The position numbers and the translations under genes were made by a program. Shown piece after piece: positions 45,851-55,106 of a stretch of 64,000 bases of DNA. The notes under the pieces are model-generated. The model had not been told where the DNA came from. It worked only from the letters and a program-made list of their open reading frames with translations, and made no database searches. How positions within the stretch are numbered: position 1 is the first letter of the stretch; every line of letters starts with the position of its first letter. The stretch comes from Flavobacterium sp. (GTDB taxonomy: Bacteria > Bacteroidota > Bacteroidia > Flavobacteriales > Flavobacteriaceae). Where the stretch lies: assembly GCA_014379405.1 (NCBI GenBank), contig JACMLU010000016.1:166656-230655 (forward strand), read 5' to 3'.

Positions 45851-46525
45851 TTATTCCAACAAATCCGGTCGTCTATTCTTGGTATGTTCATACGCCATAT
45901 CTTCCCGCCATTTGTCGATTTTGGCAAAATTTCCGCTGGTTAAAACTTCGGGAACTTTCCAGCCTTTGTAATCTGCCGGACGAGTATATATAGGTCCCGA
46001 CAATAAATTATCTTGAAAACTATCTGTCAACGCTGATGTTTCATCACTCAAAACACCAGGAATCAATCGGATTAAGGCGTCGCATAAAACCAAAGCACCC
46101 AATTCTCCACCACTCAAAACATAATCGCCAATGGAAATTTCTTTGGTAATAAAATGGTCGCGTACCCGTTGATCCACACCTTTATAATGCCCGCAAAGAA
46201 TAATGATATTCTCATACATCGACATCGTGTTGGCCATTTTTTGGTTCAAGGTTTCCCCGTCAGGTGACATATAAATGATTTCGTCGTATATTCTTTCGCT
46301 TTTCAAATGCGTAATGCAATCGTCAATAGGTTGGATGTTCATTACCATTCCAGCACCGCCACCGTACGGATAATCATCCACACTTTTCTGTTTGTTGGTC
46401 GTATAATCGCGTAGATTATGAAAATGAACCTCGACAATTCCTTTGTCGATGGCACGTTTCATCATCGAAGCCTCAAACGGACTTCGCAATAATTCTGGGA
46501 GAACGGTAATAATATCAATGCGCAT
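45851..46525 (-). CDS. trmD: tRNA (guanine37-N1)-methyltransferase
   Basis: 224 residues. SPOUT (trefoil-knot) enzyme that makes m1G37. [36 protein letters not shown] and [20 protein letters not shown] form the knot and SAM site. Two tandem -7 boxes upstream on the minus strand (TACCTTTG 46553-46546, TAACTTTG 46561-46554), the first with a TTG 21 nt before it. Confidence 0.96.
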   Translation of the reverse strand: MRIDIITVLPELLRSPFEASMMKRAIDKGIVEVHFHNLRDYTTNKQKSVDDYPYGGGAGMVMNIQPIDDCITHLKSERIYDEIIYMSPDGETLNQKMANTMSMYENIIILCGHYKGVDQRVRDHFITKEISIGDYVLSGGELGALVLCDALIRLIPGVLSDETSALTDSFQDNLLSGPIYTRPADYKGWKVPEVLTSGNFAKIDKWREDMAYEHTKNRRPDLLE

Positions 46526-46721
46526 AATTTATTTTCTAAGTCGCAAAGGTACAAAGTTATTTGGGCAATAGCCAAAGATAGAATTCAACCGAGATTATTT
46601 TTGACTATTGGTTTGTTATATTAAAGTGGTCTGATAAAAAATATTGTTATAAATTTTGTAACAACATCGTTTTTGGCTTCCTTTATTATTACTACTTTCA
46701 TGCTCTAAAAATAAATTCAAT

Positions 46722-48848
46722 ATGCAAATTTTCTCAAAAATAGCCTTGGCAAGTTCCGTTTTTTTGTTTACCGCATTACAAACGCAAACACTTAGTGCAC
46801 AAAATAATTCCGTAAAAATGACAAATCCACTGTTGCAAAAAAGCAAGCTTCAATATCAGGCTCCGCCTTTTAATTTGATTAAAGACGAGCATTTTAAACC
46901 CGCTTTCGAGTATGGTTTAAAAATCCACGATCAAGAAATTGATAAAATTGCCAACAATACAGCCAAACCCACTTTCGGAAACACGGTATTGGCATTGGAA
47001 ACCAGTGGAGTTGATTTGGGTAGAGCCACGGGCGTTTTTTACAACTTGACTGGGTCTAATACCAATCCAACCTTGCAGGCCATTGAAGCCGAATATGCAC
47101 CAATATTTTCTGCCCACAGTGATAAAATGTATTTAAATAGCAAACTGTACAAACGTATCAAGGCATTGGACTTGAAATCATTAAAAGGAGAAAACAAGAG
47201 ATTGACCGAATATTATTTGCAACAATTTGAATTGGCCGGTGCCAATTTATCACCAGCCGATAAAGAAAAAATGAAAAAAATCAATGAAGACTTGGCGAGT
47301 TTAACCACTTCATTCAACAATAAACTGCTAATTGCCCGAAAAAATGGAGCTGTTGTATTTGACAACCTAAGTGATTTGGATGGTTTAAGTGCCAATGACA
47401 TTGCATCGGCAAAGACCAAAGCCACCGAAGCCGGGCAAGACGGAAAATACTTGATTGCTTTATTGAATACAACGCAGCAACCTTTGTTTCCCTATCTTAA
47501 AAATAGGGCTACTAGAGAACGAATATATAAATCATCTTGGTATCGTGCCGAGAAAGGTGATGATGGAGATACGAGAGAAGTGTTGGAAAAGGCAGCGAAA
47601 TTGCGTTTGCAGAAAGCCAAATTAATGGGCAAGAAAAGTTTTGCAGAATGGAAACTTCAAAACCAAATGGCGAAAACTCCGGTTCCCGCAATGGATTTAT
47701 TGGCTAAAATTGCTACACCGGCCGTGGCAAGAGCAAAAGTGGAAGCCAAAGAAATTCAGGATTTGATTGATTCCCAAAAAGGCGGATTCAAATTAGAACC
47801 TTGGGATTGGGATTTTTATTCCGAACAAGTTCGTAAAATGAAATACGATTTGGACGAGAGTGAAATCAAACCTTATTTTGAAGTGACCACTGTATTAGAA
47901 AAAGGTGTGTTTTTTGCCGCCAAAGAAATGTATGGCATCACATTCAAGGAGAGAAATGATTTGCCGGTATATCATCCAGATGTAAAAGTATATGAAGTTT
48001 TCGACAAAGACGGAAAATCAATAAGTATCTATTATTTAGATTTTTACACAAGAGACAATAAAAGAGGTGGAGCCTGGAAGAGTAATTTAATGAGTCAGTC
48101 CCATTATTTAAAGCAAAAACCTGTTATTGTCAACGTTTATAATTTCTCGAAACCGGCAAATGGAAATCCATCATTAATTACTTCTGATGATGTGAAAACC
48201 ATGTTTCACGAGTTCGGGCATACCTTGCACGGTTTGTTTGCCAACCAGCAATATACTTCGCTTTCCGGCACTGCAGTACCAAGAGATTTTGTGGAATTTC
48301 CATCCCAAATCAATGAGCATGCAAGATTTGACCCAACGGTTTTGCAAAATTATGCCATTCATTATCAAACCAAACAGCCCATTCCACAAGAATTGATTGA
48401 TAAAATTAAAAAGGCTGAAAATTTTAATAAAGGATACGAAGTAACTGAAAATATAGCGGCAGCGACACTAGATATGGCATGGCACTCAGTTGAAAACGAA
48501 TCCGATTTTAAACCCACTTTAGAATTTGAAAAAGAAGCACTACAAAAATACGGTTTGTTAGTTAATGAAGTTCCACCAAGATACCATACTCCTTATTTCA
48601 CACACATTTGGGGACTTGGTTATTCAGCAAGTTATTATGCTTACACTTGGTCCAAAACCTTGGATTACAATGTCTATGATTGGATGATGGCCAACGGAGG
48701 AATGACTAGAGCCAATTGCGACCGATTCAGAAAATACATTCTATCCGTTGGGAACAGTGTCGATTTGAACAAGGCTTTCAAAGAATTTATAGGTCACGAC
48801 ATGCAGATAGAACCTTACCTTAGAAATGCAGGATTGACAGGGGAATAA
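46722..48848 (+). CDS. Secreted M3 family peptidase (dipeptidyl carboxypeptidase type), first of two copies
   Basis: 708 residues with signal MQIFSKIALASSVFLFTA. Zinc site MFHEFGHTLHG (HExxH) and the third ligand Glu in DFVEFPSQINEH are kept. Compared with the second copy, the substrate-binding loop is shorter by one residue and altered: HIWGLGYSASYY instead of HIWGGDGYSAGYY, and TENIAAATLDMAWH instead of TEILAASTVDMAWH. The AGYY Gly is conserved in M3 enzymes I remember, so substrate range or activity may have changed. Releases dipeptides from peptide C-termini, probably in the periplasm. Confidence 0.93.
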   Translation: MQIFSKIALASSVFLFTALQTQTLSAQNNSVKMTNPLLQKSKLQYQAPPFNLIKDEHFKPAFEYGLKIHDQEIDKIANNTAKPTFGNTVLALETSGVDLGRATGVFYNLTGSNTNPTLQAIEAEYAPIFSAHSDKMYLNSKLYKRIKALDLKSLKGENKRLTEYYLQQFELAGANLSPADKEKMKKINEDLASLTTSFNNKLLIARKNGAVVFDNLSDLDGLSANDIASAKTKATEAGQDGKYLIALLNTTQQPLFPYLKNRATRERIYKSSWYRAEKGDDGDTREVLEKAAKLRLQKAKLMGKKSFAEWKLQNQMAKTPVPAMDLLAKIATPAVARAKVEAKEIQDLIDSQKGGFKLEPWDWDFYSEQVRKMKYDLDESEIKPYFEVTTVLEKGVFFAAKEMYGITFKERNDLPVYHPDVKVYEVFDKDGKSISIYYLDFYTRDNKRGGAWKSNLMSQSHYLKQKPVIVNVYNFSKPANGNPSLITSDDVKTMFHEFGHTLHGLFANQQYTSLSGTAVPRDFVEFPSQINEHARFDPTVLQNYAIHYQTKQPIPQELIDKIKKAENFNKGYEVTENIAAATLDMAWHSVENESDFKPTLEFEKEALQKYGLLVNEVPPRYHTPYFTHIWGLGYSASYYAYTWSKTLDYNVYDWMMANGGMTRANCDRFRKYILSVGNSVDLNKAFKEFIGHDMQIEPYLRNAGLTGE

Positions 48849-49230
48849 CAATTTCACCATAATTATCAAAAAAAATGGCATCCTTATTGGATGTTATTTT
48901 TTTTTTGAATAAAATCTCATAATCTCTTTCCGTCACTTCGAGTGTTTTTTAATAGTAACGTGTTAGCTTTACTATTCAATCCCGAAAGCTTTCGGGAGTA
49001 TCGAGAAGCTTATAATAGTAGCGTTCTCGATACATTTTATTAAAAAAAGCTATCGCATTTTTTAATAAAGCACTCGAACTGACGCAAAGTCAAATTGATT
49101 TATCGCTTTAAATTTAAAGTCTAAATGGTATAAGTATTTTGATCAGAAAGATGTCCTGATTTTATTCCCGTTATGGTTTAAGGCTTTTCTTTTTTCACTA
49201 CTTTTATGCGCTAAAATAAACAACTTCAAT
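48849..49230. other. Intergenic region between the two M3 peptidase genes
   Basis: 382 nt. It holds a compound palindromic repeat (48932-49083) and, next to the second start, about 60 nt that resemble the leader of the first copy (both have CTACTTT/ACTACTTTTATG..CGCTAAAA or GCTCTAAAA..CTTCAATATGCAAATT). No gene seen. Confidence 0.55.
48932..49083. repeat. 152-bp compound palindromic repeat
   Basis: Ends GTCACTTCGAGTG and CACTCGAACTGAC pair with one mismatch. Nested inside are CCCGAAAGCTTTCGGGA, TATCGAGAA..TTCTCGATA, and a TTTTTAATA/TATTAAAAA-type arm pair. No open frame. Confidence 0.7.
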
Positions 49231-51363
49231 ATGCAAATTTTCTCAAAAATAATTGTGGCAAGTTCTGTTTTTTTGTTTGCTTCACTGCAAACCCAAACAC
49301 TTTCTGCACAAAACAATTCCGTAAAAATGACAAATCCACTTTTGCAAAAAAGCAAGCTGCAATATCAAGCACCGCCTTTTGACTTAATAAAAGACGAATA
49401 TTATAAACCAGCATTTGAATATGGTTTAAAAACCCACGATCAAGAAATCGATAAAATCGCGAACAATCCTGCCAAACCTACTTTTCAAAATACGGTCTTG
49501 GCACTGGAATTAAGCGGAGTCGATTTAAACAGGGCTATGAGAATATTCAGCAATCTGGCGGTGTCGAATACCAATCCTACTTTGCAGGCAATTGAAGCAG
49601 AATATGCGCCAATATTTTCGGCCCACAGCGATAAAATGTATTTGAACAGCAAGTTATATAAACGCTTCAAAGCATTGAACTTAAAAACGCTGAAAGGCGA
49701 GGACAAGCGTTTGACGGAATATTATTTGCAGCAATTCGAATTGGCTGGTGCCAATTTGTCTCCTGGGGATAAGGCTAAAATGAAAAAAATCAACGAAGAA
49801 TTGGCAACTTTAGGCACCCAGTTTAACAGCAAATTGCTGACTGCCCGAAAAAACGGAGCCGTTATATTTGACAATGTAAAAGATTTGGATGGTTTGAGTT
49901 CCGAAGAAATTGCTGCTGCCAAAACCAAAGCAACCGAAGCTGGACAAGAAGGTAAATATTTAATTCCATTATTAAACACAACCCAACAACCATTGTTGGC
50001 GAGTCTTAAAAACAGGGCAACAAGAGAGAAAATTTTCAAGGCGTCTTGGTATCGTGCAGAAAAAGGCGATGATGGAGATACTCGAGAAACATTAGAAAAA
50101 ACTGCAAAATTGCGTTTGCAGAAAGCAAAATTAATGGGAAAGAAAAGTTTTGCCGAATGGAAACTGCAAGACCAAATGGCCAAAACACCGGCTCCCGCAA
50201 TGGATTTGTTGGCAAAAATTGCAGCTCCGGCCGTGGCAAAAGCCAAGGTTGAAGCCAAAGAAATTCAAGACTTGATTGATTCTCAAAAAGGAGGTTTCAA
50301 ATTAGAGCCTTGGGACTGGGATTTTTATTCTGAACAAGTGCGAAAAGCAAAATATGATTTAGATCAAAGCCAAATAAAACCATATTTCGAATTGACTTCA
50401 GTTTTAGAAAAAGGAGTGTTTTTTGCCGCTAAACAAATGTATGGCATCACTTTCAAGGAAAGAAACGATTTGCCGGTCTATCATCCAGACGTGAAAGTGT
50501 ATGAAGTTTTCGACAAGGACGGAGTATCAATAAGCATCTATTATTTGGATTTTTACACCAGAGACAACAAAAAAGGTGGCGCATGGATGGACAATTTTGT
50601 GAACCAGACCCACTATTTGAAACAAAAACCAGTTATTGTCAACGTGTATAATTTCTCTAAACCGGCGAACGGGAATCCATCATTGATTAGTTCAGATGAC
50701 GTGAAAACGATGTTTCACGAATTCGGGCATACTTTGCACGGTTTGTTTGCCAACCAGCAATATGCTTCGATTTCCGGTACTTCGGTGCCAAGAGATTTTG
50801 TGGAGTTTCCTTCCCAAATCAATGAGCACGCGGCATTAGATCCAGTCGTTTTGAGTAATTATGCCGTTCATTACCAAACTAAACAACCCATCCCGCAGGA
50901 GTTGGTTGAAAAAATTAAAAAAGCCGAAACCTTCAACAAAGGCTACGAAGTAACCGAGATTTTGGCAGCTTCGACCGTAGACATGGCTTGGCATAGCGTA
51001 GAAAATGAAGCCGATTTTAAACCAACATTAGAATTCGAAAAAGAAGCCTTGCAAAAATACGGTTTGTTGGTTAGTGAAGTTCCACCAAGATACCATTCAA
51101 CTTATTTTCAACACATTTGGGGTGGCGACGGATACTCGGCAGGATATTATGCTTACACTTGGTCAAAAACCTTGGATTACAATGTTTACGATTGGATGAT
51201 GGCAAACGGTGGAATGACCAAGGCCAATTGTGACCGTTTCCGAAAATACATTCTCTCCGTAGGAAACAGTGTCGATTTAAACAAAGCCTTCAAAGAATTT
51301 ATTGGTCACGATATGCAAATAGAGCCCTATCTAAAAAATGCAGGATTGACAGGGAAAGAATAA
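49231..51363 (+). CDS. Secreted M3 family peptidase (dipeptidyl carboxypeptidase type), second copy
   Basis: 710 residues with signal MQIFSKIIVASSVFLFAS. HEFGHTLHG and DFVEFPSQINEH give the zinc site; GYSAGYYAYTW keeps the conserved loop, so this copy looks fully active. Most of the protein is identical or similar to the first copy, and the 5' leaders match too, so the pair arose by tandem duplication. The C-terminus has an extra Lys (TGKE versus TGE). Confidence 0.95.
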   Translation: MQIFSKIIVASSVFLFASLQTQTLSAQNNSVKMTNPLLQKSKLQYQAPPFDLIKDEYYKPAFEYGLKTHDQEIDKIANNPAKPTFQNTVLALELSGVDLNRAMRIFSNLAVSNTNPTLQAIEAEYAPIFSAHSDKMYLNSKLYKRFKALNLKTLKGEDKRLTEYYLQQFELAGANLSPGDKAKMKKINEELATLGTQFNSKLLTARKNGAVIFDNVKDLDGLSSEEIAAAKTKATEAGQEGKYLIPLLNTTQQPLLASLKNRATREKIFKASWYRAEKGDDGDTRETLEKTAKLRLQKAKLMGKKSFAEWKLQDQMAKTPAPAMDLLAKIAAPAVAKAKVEAKEIQDLIDSQKGGFKLEPWDWDFYSEQVRKAKYDLDQSQIKPYFELTSVLEKGVFFAAKQMYGITFKERNDLPVYHPDVKVYEVFDKDGVSISIYYLDFYTRDNKKGGAWMDNFVNQTHYLKQKPVIVNVYNFSKPANGNPSLISSDDVKTMFHEFGHTLHGLFANQQYASISGTSVPRDFVEFPSQINEHAALDPVVLSNYAVHYQTKQPIPQELVEKIKKAETFNKGYEVTEILAASTVDMAWHSVENEADFKPTLEFEKEALQKYGLLVSEVPPRYHSTYFQHIWGGDGYSAGYYAYTWSKTLDYNVYDWMMANGGMTKANCDRFRKYILSVGNSVDLNKAFKEFIGHDMQIEPYLKNAGLTGKE

Positions 51364-51680
51364 TTCTTAAATAATATTTATAAAAATGGCATCTTTCAAG
51401 GATGTCATTTTTTTTGGAGCCAATCCAGTTTTTCACTCTATCTTTTCTTGCTTAAAGAAAGCAAGAAAAGGATGCCGTTTCAATCTGGGCTAGGGAATTG
51501 TGCCAGAACGAAATAATAACTTATAAATTTTAATTTTTGTAATATAAATTGTATATATTTGGAATTGAATAAGGTATTGTGTTTGCAATACCTATCTAAC
51601 CAGAATTGGGTAGCTTTGAATGATTTTATATGACCTACGTACAATAGGCTATATTAACAAAAATGAACCAGAAAAAATAA
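51364..51680. other. Intergenic region before the accessory block
   Basis: 317 nt. It contains the hairpin-centred repeat copy C (51416-51491) and an AT-rich tail. A weak hairpin AAAATGGCATC..GATGTCATTTTTTTT (around 51383-51415) could end the M3 peptidase message. No gene seen. Confidence 0.5.
51416..51491. repeat. Hairpin-centred intergenic repeat, copy C
   Basis: GGAGCCAATCCAG start, GGATGCCGTTTCAATCTGGG near the end, and a perfect 10-bp stem CTTTTCTTGC/GCAAGAAAAG (51442-51451 with 51461-51470). Confidence 0.7.
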
Positions 51681-52634
51681 ATGCTAAAAACTACTAAAAA
51701 GTTCGAACTTCATTATTATTTCAACGACAATTCGCATTCTATGAATGCTTTAGTCAGAAATGAATGTGAAAAAGAAATACTTTTAATTTTCAAAGAGTTG
51801 ATAACTTCATTGGATATAGAAGTAGAAATTGAAAGCGAAGCTTTTTTGGAAGGTGGTTTAAAAGAATGGTGGAAATTATTGGGTAAAAACTCACCACAAA
51901 TTACTTTGCTTTTAACTGTTTTAGCAATCTACTTATCTCAGCATCCGACAGAAAACAAAGAGTTGGTAAAACTTCAAATTGAAAATCTAAAACTTGACAA
52001 TGAAATAAAACAAAATGAATTAAAGAAAATAAGCAAAGAAATTAAAAGTGAAGATGAAGTCACAGATGAACTTGTTTATAGAGTTTTAGAAAAATTAAAT
52101 AATGATTATAAATTGCTTTGGTATAAATCAAATTTTTACAGAAAACTGAATTTATATCTTAAAGTAAACAAAATTTCAACCCAAAAACTAGACGAAAACA
52201 ACAAACCCATTGGAAATGAAAGGATAATTTCAAGAAATGAGTTTTCAAAATTTATAATTCATTCTAATAAATTTCCTCCTAACATTGACGAAGAAGCTTT
52301 AATCGACATAATCTCTCCAGTTTTAATAAAAGGAAATTTTCAATGGAAAGGTTTTTACAATGGAGAAATCATAGGTTTTGAAATGAAAGATAATGATTTT
52401 AAAAATGCAGTTTTAAATAAACAAATTGAATTTATAAACGGAACTGCTATAAAATGTTATTTACAACAAAACAGAAAGATTGATGAAGTTGGTAAAATAC
52501 AAATTGTGAATAATCAGGTTTATACAGTTTTTGAAATTCTTTCAGGAAATAAAATTATAGAAACCGAACAAGGAAAAAAACAAATAAAAATTAAAAAGTT
52601 AAACGAAAGTCAACTAACATTTAACCTTGAATAA
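51681..52634 (+). CDS. Accessory protein of unknown function: N-terminal domain, one membrane helix, coiled coil, beta-rich C-terminus
   Basis: 317 residues. Residues 1-70 form an alpha/beta domain (FELHYYFNDNSHSMNALVRN), then one hydrophobic helix at about 75-90 (QITLLLTVLAIYLSQ), a charged coiled coil to about 130 (LVKLQIENLKLDNEIKQNEL), and a beta-rich end with FQWKGFYNGEIIGFEMKDND, FINGTAIKCYL and KIDEVGKIQIV. I do not recognise a family with confidence; the end resembles small beta domains in uncharacterised defence-island proteins (memory only). Strongly AT-rich and Lys/Asn/Ile-rich compared with its neighbours, suggesting recent acquisition. Confidence 0.6.
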   Translation: MLKTTKKFELHYYFNDNSHSMNALVRNECEKEILLIFKELITSLDIEVEIESEAFLEGGLKEWWKLLGKNSPQITLLLTVLAIYLSQHPTENKELVKLQIENLKLDNEIKQNELKKISKEIKSEDEVTDELVYRVLEKLNNDYKLLWYKSNFYRKLNLYLKVNKISTQKLDENNKPIGNERIISRNEFSKFIIHSNKFPPNIDEEALIDIISPVLIKGNFQWKGFYNGEIIGFEMKDNDFKNAVLNKQIEFINGTAIKCYLQQNRKIDEVGKIQIVNNQVYTVFEILSGNKIIETEQGKKQIKIKKLNESQLTFNLE

Positions 52635-52802
52635 ATACAGCGTACAACTGCTACTATGGATTTGGGCAATTGGCTTAATGGAAAGTTGGTTTTGTATTTG
52701 AAAATTTGTGTTTAATGAAAAAATCAAGCATCTTTAGTCCCAACCAAGCCAAGCCAAGCACTGAAACGTTACTTACAAGCTCTCAACATATATAAAAACA
52801 AG
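52635..52802. other. Structured intergenic tail after the accessory gene
   Basis: 168 nt directly after the stop codon. TTGGCTT (near 52671) can pair with the repeated AAGCCAA words (near 52745-52760), and the GTTGGTTTTG / CCAACCAAGCC segments pair too. The arrangement resembles gene-cassette tails that I remember behind accessory genes in flavobacteria, but only one clear copy is in the window. Confidence 0.35.
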
Positions 52803-53402
52803 ATGTTTGACTTTCTAAAACCGAATACCGAACCAAATGTTTTCCAAAGATTAGCGAATGAAACTAACGGAGAATACATTCCTCCAAAATATGATGAATC
52901 AGCGAAAACTGAGGTTATGTATGGAGAATGGAAAATTACTTGTGATTACTTTATACATTATGCGACAGTTGGTGGGAATAATCAAAAAACATATAGTAGA
53001 GTTATTTTTGCATACAATGCCACAGACGATTTTAGATTTGAAATTTATAATAATGGTTTTATAAGATTAATTGAGAAAATTTTTGGTGCACAAGACATTG
53101 AAATAGGAAGGTCAAATTTTGATAAAAAGTATATTATAAAATCCAATAATCAATTTAAGATTAAATCATTTCTTCAAAACGAAATGATAAGAAAAGGAAT
53201 TGAATCTTTAGAAGAAGTGAATATTTTAATTTCAGACCAAAAAGGAATATGGGAAGAAAAATTACCTGGAAAAGAATTTGAATTGTCATATTTTTCAAGC
53301 AGTACGATAAAAAATACGGATGAGTTTAAAACACTTTTGACTTTGTTCAAACAAATGATTGATGAATTAAATTCGCTCAAGTTAATACGAGCCAGAAACT
53401 AA
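52803..53402 (+). CDS. Uncharacterised accessory protein
   Basis: 199 residues, cytosolic, no signal peptide or membrane helix. MFDFLKPNTEPNVFQRLANE opening, then WKITCDYFIHYATVGGNNQK, FRFEIYNNGFIRLIEKIFG, AQDIEIGRSNFDKKYIIKSN. The order (a beta-sheet, QDIEIG, FDxxYIIKSN, then a helical end) matches a family of hypothetical proteins I have seen in Bacteroidota, with no known role. AT-rich like the upstream gene. It could be a second cassette-type gene. A promoter was not seen. Confidence 0.6.
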   Translation: MFDFLKPNTEPNVFQRLANETNGEYIPPKYDESAKTEVMYGEWKITCDYFIHYATVGGNNQKTYSRVIFAYNATDDFRFEIYNNGFIRLIEKIFGAQDIEIGRSNFDKKYIIKSNNQFKIKSFLQNEMIRKGIESLEEVNILISDQKGIWEEKLPGKEFELSYFSSSTIKNTDEFKTLLTLFKQMIDELNSLKLIRARN

Positions 53403-53509
53403 CAGCGGTTTGACAAAATAGCTAACGATACTAGTAAACGGAAAGCCTACCATCTGGAACAACTAAAAAATAATTCGTAATTTGGCACTTCAATAAAAAA
53501 CAATACACA

Positions 53510-53869
53510 ATGGAAAGTTTTGGCGCAAGCAAGGAATTTATAAAAGACGACGAATTCGACTGGGAAGTGGTTGGCGAAGGCATCAAACGCAAAATAATGG
53601 GTTATGACGACACGGTTATGATGGTCAACGTTCTTTTCGAGAAAAGATCTGTTGGAACGCCCCACGAACATTATCATTCGCAAGTAACCAATGTTGCCAA
53701 AGGCGCATTTGAAGTAACAATTGGTGGTGTAACCAAAATAATGAAGCAAGGCGATTGTTTTTACATTCCGCCTCATGTGGTTCACGGCGTGGTTTGTCTG
53801 GAAGACGGTTTATTGATCGATGTTTTCAGTCCAATTCGTGAAGATTTTATGCAGAAAATGACGTATTAG
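53510..53869 (+). CDS. Small cupin protein
   Basis: 119 residues, single cupin barrel. Motif 1 PHEHYHSQVTNVAKGAFEV (two His and Gln, with a further polar residue in the Glu position) and motif 2 IPPHVVHGVVCLEDG (His) supply metal ligands. Small stand-alone cupins often are dioxygenases, isomerases or ligand sensors; the function here is open. It ends 96 nt before the immunophilin gene, and that gene has its own -7 box. Confidence 0.85.
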   Translation: MESFGASKEFIKDDEFDWEVVGEGIKRKIMGYDDTVMMVNVLFEKRSVGTPHEHYHSQVTNVAKGAFEVTIGGVTKIMKQGDCFYIPPHVVHGVVCLEDGLLIDVFSPIREDFMQKMTY

Positions 53870-53932
53870 TATTTTACACCTGACCCGTTTTTAAAACCTG
53901 TCTGGTCTGTATAGAATAACTAATTATTTTTG

Positions 53933-53940
53933 TAAATTTG
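53933..53940 (+). promoter_or_regulatory. -7 box for the dual immunophilin
   Basis: TAAATTTG 25 nt before the ATG at 53965. Confidence 0.5.
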
Positions 53941-53964
53941 CACCTCAATAAAAAATAAATAAAA

Positions 53965-54897
53965 ATGGAAAACGGAATATATGCTAAATTCAACACCACA
54001 AAAGGTTCGATTTTAGTAAAACTAACCCACGATTTAACTCCGGGAACTGTTGGGAACTTTGTAGCTCTTGCAGAAGGAAATATGGAAAACAAAATAAAAC
54101 CTCAAGGGGTTAAATTCTATGATGGATTAAAATTTCATAGAGTAATTCCAGATTTTATGATCCAAGGTGGTTGTCCACAAGGAACTGGAACAGGAGATCC
54201 AGGATACAAATTTGATGATGAGTTTCATCCTGATTTGCGTCACGACGCGCCTGGTGTTTTGTCTATGGCAAATTCAGGACCGGGTTCAAACGGATCACAA
54301 TTTTTCATTACGCACGTTGCAACTCCTTGGTTAGATAACAAACACACTGTTTTTGGAAACGTGGTTGAAGGTCAAGATATCGTTGATGCGATTGCTCAAG
54401 GAGATATATTGGAAACTCTTGAAATTCTTAGAGTTGGAGATGAGGCCAAGAACTGGAATGCAATTGAAGCTTTTGTAGGTTTGAAAGGTGCTCGTTTGAA
54501 ACGTGCTGCAGCTTTGAAAGCAGAATCAGAAGCAAAAATGGAAAAATTGGCAGCTGGTTTCGAGAAAACAGAAAGTGGATTGCGTTATCAATTCATCCAA
54601 AAAGGAGAAGGAAAACAAGCCGAAAAAGGAAAAACAGTTTCTGTTCATTATGAAGGTTCATTAGAAAGCGGAAAAGTTTTTGATTCATCTTACCCAAGAA
54701 AAAAACCAATCGAATTCAAACTAGGAATTGGTCAAGTTATCGAAGGTTGGGACGAAGGAATTGCTTTGTTGAAAGTTGGAGATAAAGCGCGTTTTGTAAT
54801 TCCATCTGATTTGGGTTACGGACCAGCAGGAGCAGGAGGCGTAATTCCACCAAACGCAACCTTGATCTTCGACGTAGAATTAATGGACGTTAAATAA
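53965..54897 (+). CDS. Peptidyl-prolyl isomerase: cyclophilin-FKBP fusion (dual immunophilin)
   Basis: 310 residues. The cyclophilin domain spans about 1-160 (FHRVIPDFMIQGGC, GSQFFITHVATPWLD, HTVFGNVVEGQDIVD). A charged linker (about 175-195, LKAESEAKMEKLAAG) leads to an FKBP domain at about 195-310 (VSVHYEGSLESGKVFDSS, FKLGIGQVIEGWDEG, YGPAGAGGVIPPNATLIFDV). Both catalytic cores look intact. There is no signal peptide, so it acts in the cytosol. Dual-family immunophilins (CFBP type) are reported from Flavobacterium. Confidence 0.93.
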   Translation: MENGIYAKFNTTKGSILVKLTHDLTPGTVGNFVALAEGNMENKIKPQGVKFYDGLKFHRVIPDFMIQGGCPQGTGTGDPGYKFDDEFHPDLRHDAPGVLSMANSGPGSNGSQFFITHVATPWLDNKHTVFGNVVEGQDIVDAIAQGDILETLEILRVGDEAKNWNAIEAFVGLKGARLKRAAALKAESEAKMEKLAAGFEKTESGLRYQFIQKGEGKQAEKGKTVSVHYEGSLESGKVFDSSYPRKKPIEFKLGIGQVIEGWDEGIALLKVGDKARFVIPSDLGYGPAGAGGVIPPNATLIFDVELMDVK

Positions 54898-54951
54898 TAG
54901 TATTCAGTGTACAGTCGCAGTTTGCAGAATTGAACAATCGAATTCATTTAG

Positions 54952-54985
54952 AATCCCAAAGCGAAAGTTTTGGGATTTTTTTTTT
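54952..54985 (+). terminator. Intrinsic terminator of the immunophilin gene
   Basis: AATCCCAAA/TTTGGGATT stem (54952-54960 with 54968-54976) followed by nine or more T. Confidence 0.88.
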
Positions 54986-54995
54986 ACAATATCAT

Positions 54996-55095
54996 TTTGT
55001 CATTTCGACGAAGGAGAAATCACATAACGAGAGCAACAAATGTGATTTGTTTCACCTGTTCACTTCGTTCGAGTCTTCTTCGTCGAAATGACAAA
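54996..55095. repeat. 100-bp palindromic repeat
   Basis: Perfect 18-bp terminal inverted repeats TTTGTCATTTCGACGAAG (54996-55013) and its complement (55078-55095). A second arm pair, GTGATTT-type, lies inside. No open frame. A typical flavobacterial intergenic repeat; it separates convergent genes. Confidence 0.8.
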
Positions 55096-55106
55096 TAAAT
55101 GGATTG

